From assembly GCA_037974665.1 (NCBI GenBank), contig CM075771.1:3099994-3163993 (forward strand): DNA of 64,000 nt. The letters are read 5' to 3'. Shown one piece after another: positions 59,440-64,000 of the stretch; within the stretch, counting starts at the first letter, position 1; every line of letters begins with the position of its first letter. Source of the stretch: Ehretia macrophylla. Its lineage: Eukaryota; Streptophyta; Magnoliopsida; Boraginales; Ehretiaceae. Made by a program: the position numbers and the translations under genes. The notes under the pieces were generated by a model, which did not search any database, had not been told where the DNA came from, and saw nothing but the letters and a program-made list of their open reading frames with translations.

Positions 59440-59812
59440 CCTTTTAACAGCTCATGACATACGATCCGGGACCGAAAAACAGAGCTAAAAAAGAAAAGTG
59501 GCCCCAAACTGATCAAAACGTTCGATTTTGGGCTCCAAAAAATGGCACAACGAGCAAGCTGGCTACCCTCGTCGCAGAGCTCTCGAAGAGCTTCCCAACG
59601 GTATGCTGTGCACCGCGTAACTCCTTACGGATCAAAAGTTAAGGGCACCGGAGCGACGGAGACCTGGTCACAAGCCCTACGCCCACGGTTTGCTGGCCCA
59701 GCCTCCACGTGAAGCGAAGTTGTCTTGCCCAAGGTACCGTGGGATTCGATAATCGAAATGTAGTGGATAAAGTATCTTGGCAACCTTAACCGGAGGAAAA
59801 AAATTGAAAAAG

Positions 59813-59931
59813 GGGGTGCAACACGAGGACTTCCCAGGGGGTCACCCATCCTAGTACTACTCTCGCCCAAGCACGCCTAACTTCTGAGTTTTGATGGGAT
59901 CCAATGCATTAGTGCTAGAATGATCGCACCC
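59813..59931 (-). rRNA. 5S rRNA gene, copy 67
   Basis: 119 nt with seven differences: A55G, C47A, G41A, C29T, C28T, C15T, A13T. Same subfamily as copies 65-66, now separated by the solo LTR. Confidence 0.91.
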
Positions 59932-60490
59932 GTCATGTTGAGGGCACAATTCCTTTATGTGTCAATGGTTCACAGTCCCAGCCTAGAGAGATGGCCTATT
60001 CAGAAGGCCCAATAGGCATTACAACAACCCATCTACTTCAACAACGCAGCATCCTCGCAAGACGTGATATCGACGCATTGTAGGGCCCTCTAATGTCCCG
60101 CGAGTAGGGTTGTCGTCTTTTTAACAGCTCATGACGTACAATCCGGGATGAAAAAACAGAGCAAAAAAAGAAAAGTGGCCCGAAATTGATGAAAACGTTT
60201 GGTTTTGGGCTCCAAAAATGGGCATTGCAAGCAAACAGGCTGCCCTTGTCGTAGAGCTCTCGGAGAGCTTTCCAACGGTATGCTGTGCGCCGCGTAACTC
60301 CTTACGGATCAAAAGTTATGGGCACCGGAGCGACGAAGAGCTGGTCACAAGCACTACGGCCTTGATTTACTGGCCCAGCCTGCACGTGTAGCAAAGTTGT
60401 CTTGCCCAAGGTGCCGTGGGATTCGATAATAGAAATGTGGTAGATAAAGTATCTTGGCAACCCTAACCAGAGGAAAAAAAATTGAAAAGG

Positions 60491-60609
60491 GGGGTGCAAC
60501 ACGAAGACTTCGCAGAGGGTCACCCATCCTAGTACTACTCTCGCCCAAGCACGCTTAACTTCGGAGTTCTGATGGGATCCGGTGCATTAGTGCTGGTATG
60601 ATCATACCC
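60491..60609 (-). rRNA. 5S rRNA gene, copy 68
   Basis: 119 nt with five differences: C105T, G98C, C94T, C6T, G5A. A box and intermediate element intact. Confidence 0.92.
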
Positions 60610-61167
60610 GTCATGTTGAGGGCACAATTCCTTTATGTGTTAACGGTTCACAATTCCAGCCTAGAGAGATAGCCCATTCAGAAGGCCTAATGGGCTTAAC
60701 GAGAACCCATCCGCTTGAACAACCCGGTATCCTCGTAAAATGAGATATCGACACGTTGTAGGGTTCTCTAATGTCTTGCGAGTAAGGTTCTCGTGCTTTT
60801 AACAGCCCACGACATACGATCCGTGATGAAAAAAAATAGCTAAATTAGAAAAGTGGCCCGAAACAGATGAAAACGTTCGATTTTGGTCTCCAAAAAGGGC
60901 AAAGCAAGCAAGCTAGCTACCCCCATCGTAGAGCTCTCGGAGAGATTTCCAACTGTATGTTGTGCGCCGCGTAACTCCGAACGGATCAAAAGTTATGGGC
61001 ACCGAAGCGAAGGAGACCTGGTCACAAGCCCTACGACCTCGGTTTGCTAGCCCAGCCTCCACGTGAAGCGAAGTTGTCTTGCCCAAGGTGCCGTGGGATT
61101 CGATAATAGAAATGTGGTGGATAAAGTATCTCGGCAACCCTAACCGGAGCAAAAAAAATTGAAAAGG

Positions 61168-61286
61168 GGGGTGCCACACGAGGACTTCCCAGGGGGTCAC
61201 CCATCCTAGTACTACTCTCGCCCAAGCACGCTTAAGTTCGGAGTTCTGATGGGATCCGGTGCATTAGTGTTGGTATGATCGCACCC
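61168..61286 (-). rRNA. 5S rRNA gene, copy 69
   Basis: 119 nt with three differences: T112G, G51C at the A-box start, G17A. Confidence 0.93.
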
Positions 61287-61846
61287 ATCATGTTGATCGC
61301 ACAATTCCTTTATGTGTTAATGGTTCACAGTCCCAGCTTAGAGAGATGGCCCATTCAGAAGGCCTAATGGGCTTAACGACAACCCATCCACTTCAACAAC
61401 CCAGCATCCTCGCAAGACAAGATATCGGCGCATTGTAGGGTCCTCTAATGTCCCGCGAGTAAGGTTGTCCCCCTTTTAACAGCTCACGACGTACGATACG
61501 GGACGAAATAACATAGCAAAATTAGAAAACTGGCCCAAAACTGATGAAAAAGTTCGATTTTGGGCTCCAAAAAGGGCAAAGTGTGCAAGCTAGCAGCCCC
61601 CGTCGTAGAGCTCTCGGAGAGCTTTCCAACGGTATGTTGTGCGCCGCGTAACTCCTTACGGATCAAAAGTTATGGGCACCGGAGCGACGATGAGTTGGTC
61701 ACAAGCACTACGCCCCCGATTTGCGGGCCCGGCCTCCACGTGAAGTGAAGTTGTCTTGCCCAAGGTGCCGTGGGATTCGATAATAGAAATGTGTTGGATA
61801 AAGTATCTTGGCAATCCTAACCGGAGTAAAAAAAATTGAAAAAGGG

Positions 61847-61965
61847 GGGGTGCAACACGAGGACTTCCAATGGGGTCACCCATCCTAGTACTACTCTCGC
61901 CCAAGCACGCTTAACTTCGGAGTTCCGATGGGATCCGGAGCATTAGTGCTAGTATGATCGCACCC
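61847..61965 (-). rRNA. 5S rRNA gene, copy 70
   Basis: 119 nt with five differences: G97T, C95A, A40G, A27T, C15T. A box intact. Confidence 0.92.
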
Positions 61966-62287
61966 AACATGTTGACGGCACAATACCTTTATGTGTTAAC
62001 GGTTCAGTGTTCCAGCCTAGAGAGATACCACATTCAGAAGGCCCAATAGGCTTATCGACAACCCATCCGCTTCAATAACCCAGCATCCTCGCAAGACGAG
62101 ATATCGACGCATTGTAGGGTCCTCTAATGTCCTACAAGTAAGGTTGTCGTCCTTTCAACAGCTCGCGACGTGCGATCCGGGACTGAAAAACATAGCTAAA
62201 TTAGAAAAGTGGCCCGAAACTGATGAAAACGTTCGATTTTGGGCTCCAAAAAAGCCATAGCGAGCAAGCTAGCTACCCCCATCGTAG

Positions 62288-62302
62288 AGCTCTCGGAGAG
62301 CT
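62288..62302. repeat. Conserved inverted repeat in the 5S spacer (example)
   Basis: AGCTCTC-G-GAGAGCT, a 7-bp perfect inverted repeat around one base, lies about 220 bp 3' of each gene. It recurs in most spacers, with arm changes in some (for example TCGAAGAGC). One unit (29659-29667) has lost an arm. No function is known to me. Confidence 0.6.
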
Positions 62303-62506
62303 TTCCAACGGTATGCTGTGCGCCGCGTAACTCCTTACGGATCAAAAGTTATGGGCACCGGAGCGACGTAGAGCTGGTAAGAAGCACTACACCCTCGGTT
62401 TGCGGGCCCAGCCTCCACGTGAAGTGAAGTTGTCTTGCCCAAGGTGCCGTGGGATTCGATAATAGAAATGTGGTGGATAAATTATCTTGGCAACCCTAAC
62501 CGGAGG

Positions 62507-62521
62507 AAAAAAAATTGAAAA
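62507..62521 (-). terminator. 5S polymerase III terminator (reference copy, gene 71)
   Basis: Within 2-3 nt of the gene end the transcribed strand reads TTTT. A second run of eight T follows after CAA. Such T-runs are the standard polymerase III stop signal. Most units keep both runs, with the long run varying from about 5 to 9 T. Confidence 0.8.
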
Positions 62522-62523
62522 GG

Positions 62524-62642
62524 GAGGTGCAACACGAGGACTTCCCAGGGGGTCACCCATCCTATTACTACTCTCGCCCAAGCACGCTTAACTTCGGAGT
62601 TCTGATGGGATCCGGTGCATTAGTGCTGGTATGATCGCACCC
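62524..62642 (-). rRNA. 5S rRNA gene, copy 71 (near consensus)
   Basis: 119 nt with two differences, C118T and C78A. The three internal promoter boxes are exact: A box around GTTAAGCGTGCTTGGG, intermediate element GAGAGT, and C box GGATGGGTGACC onward. With consensus TATA-like element, GC pair, C at -1 and T-run terminator, it is the best candidate here for a working gene. Product: 5S rRNA of the large ribosomal subunit, made by RNA polymerase III with TFIIIA. Confidence 0.95.
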
Positions 62643-62671
62643 GTCATGTTGAGGGCACAATTCCTTTATGT
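62643..62671 (-). promoter_or_regulatory. 5S upstream promoter (reference copy, gene 71)
   Basis: On the transcribed strand, ACATAAAGG lies at -29 to -21, GC at -14/-13 and C at -1. This matches the TATA, GC and C arrangement known for plant 5S genes. The same layout precedes most of the genes listed here. Copies 1-3 and 40 have ACATATAGG, and copies 14, 16 and 19 have only an A run. Confidence 0.75.
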
Positions 62672-63201
62672 GTTAACGGTTCACAGTTCCAGCCAAGAGA
62701 GATTGCCCATTCAGAAGGCCCAATGGGCTTAACGAGAAGCCATCCGCTTCAACAAGCCAGTATCCTCGCAAGACGACATATCGATGCATTGTAGGGTCCT
62801 CTAATGTCCTGCGAGTAAGGTTCTCGTCCTTTTAACAGCTCACGACGTATGATCCGGGATGGAAAAACAGCGCTAAATTAGAAAAGTGGCCCGAAACTGA
62901 TGAAAACGTTCGATTTTGGGCTCCAAAAAAGGGCATAGCGAGCAAGCTGGCTGCCCCCATCGTAGAGCTCTCGGAGAGCTTTCCAATGGTATGCTGTACG
63001 CCGCGTAGCTCCTTACAGATCAAAGGTTATGGGCACCGGAGCGAAGGAGACCTGGTCACAAGCCCTACGCCCTCGGTTTGCTGGCCTAGCCTGCACGTGA
63101 AGCGAAGTTGTCTTGCCCAAGGTGCCGTGGGATTCGATAATAGAAATGTAGTGGACAAAGTATCTTGGCAACCCTAACCGGAGGAAAAAAAATTGAAAAG
63201 G

Positions 63202-63320
63202 GGGGTGCAACACGAGGACTTCTCAGGGGGTCACCCATCCTAGTACTACTCTCGCCCAAGCACACTTAACTTCGGAGTTCTGATGGGATCCAGTGCATTA
63301 GTGCTGGTATGATCGCAACC
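63202..63320 (-). rRNA. 5S rRNA gene, copy 72
   Basis: 119 nt with four differences: G98A, C57T, C29T, G3T. Confidence 0.92.
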
Positions 63321-63878
63321 GTCATGTTGAGGGCACAATTTTTTTATGTGTTAACGGTTCACAGTTCCAGCCTAGAGAGATAGCCCATTCAGAAGGCCCA
63401 ATAGGCTTAACGAGAACCCATCCGCTTCAACAACCTAGTATCCTCGCAAGACGAGATATCGACGCGTTGTAGGGTCCTCTAATGTCCTGCAAGTAAGGTT
63501 CTTGTCCTTTTAACAGCTCACGACGTACGATCCGGGACGGAAAAACAGAGCTAAATTAGAAAAGTAGCCCGAAACTGATGAAAACATTCGATTTTGGGAT
63601 CCAAAAAGGGCACAGCAAGCAAGCTAGCTACCCCCGTCGTAGAGCACTCAGAGAGCTTTCCAACGGTATTCTGTGCGCTGCGTAACTCCTTACGGATAAA
63701 AATTTATGGGCACCGGAGCGACGGAGAGCTGGTCACAAGCCCTACGCCCTCGGTTTGCGGGCCTAGCCTCCACGTGAGGCGAAGTTGTATTGCCCAAGGT
63801 GCCGTGGGATTCGATAATAGAAATGTGGTGGATAAAGTATCTTGGCAACCCTAACCTGAGGAAAAAAAATTGAAAAGG

Positions 63879-63997
63879 GGGGTGCAACACGAGGACTTCC
63901 CGGGGGGTCACCCATCCTAGTACTACTCTCGCCCAAGCACACTTAACTTCGGATTTCTGATGGGATCCGGTGCATTACTGCTGGTATGATCGCACCC
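63879..63997 (-). rRNA. 5S rRNA gene, copy 73
   Basis: 119 nt with four differences: T96C, C57T, C44A, C20G. The gene ends three bases before the window edge, so its promoter is outside. Confidence 0.92.
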
Positions 63998-64000
63998 ATC

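Larger units (their letters stand above)
59435..64000 (-). repeat. 5S rDNA tandem array, right block
   Basis: The block begins in spacer with the second GTCGT of the solo-LTR target duplication and contains seven complete genes with steps of 677-679 bp. It runs off the window three bases past the 5' end of the last gene. Removing the solo LTR leaves a 677-bp step, so this insertion is also a clean addition. Confidence 0.97.

Noticed and set aside
1..64000. Array of Cassandra-type TRIM elements, which carry a 5S-like sequence in their LTRs.
   Set aside because: The units have no TG...CA ends, no primer site and no LTR pairs. The gene is full length with internal promoter, upstream signals and terminator, so this is true 5S rDNA.
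1..64000. tRNA, 45S rRNA or snRNA genes in the spacers.
   Set aside because: No cloverleaf-type A and B box pair, 18S/25S sequence or snRNA promoter element was recognised in the spacer.

Overview
The window is plant nuclear DNA, almost certainly from a eudicot. About 49.6 of its 64 kb is one tandem array of 5S ribosomal RNA genes, all read on the minus strand. I count 73 gene loci at a modal period of 677 bp (119-nt gene plus about 558-bp spacer). The gene consensus carries CTAATGCACCGG, the usual eudicot form (grasses normally have CTAAAG). It also has the three-part internal promoter of a 5S gene: A box, intermediate element and C box. In most copies the plant-type upstream signals are present (a TATA-like ACATAAAGG near -25, GC near -13, C at -1), and T-runs follow the gene on the transcribed strand. 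I cannot place the species.

Layout. 1-2526: left edge, three gene copies of a divergent subfamily, then a rearranged unit in which a 208-bp spacer piece is inverted and the 5S gene is gone. 2527-42838: about 59 more units in register, four of them with small spacer deletions. 42839-54704: an 11.9-kb Ty3/gypsy LTR retrotransposon of the chromovirus class (Tekay/Del-like), minus strand, inserted inside a 5S gene with a 5-bp target duplication ATTAG. 54705-56947: three more genes. 56948-59434: a 2.5-kb solo LTR of a different but related family, in a spacer, flanked by GTCGT. 59435-64000: seven more genes. The array runs off both ends.

How the parts relate. The array would supply 5S rRNA to the large ribosomal subunit through RNA polymerase III. 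However, no copy in this window matches the array consensus: hand comparison gives 2 to 13 differences per 119 nt (mean about 5.8). All six CpG sites of the gene show C-to-T or G-to-A changes in several copies. Together with the broken retrotransposon and the solo LTR, this suggests a methylated, mostly silent part of the 5S locus. The retrotransposon has all its parts (two LTRs, tRNA-iMet primer site, gag, protease, RT, RNase H, integrase, chromodomain, polypurine tract), but two frameshifts and two stop codons inactivate it. No ordinary protein-coding gene is present; the many short open frames along the array are chance readings of the repeat.
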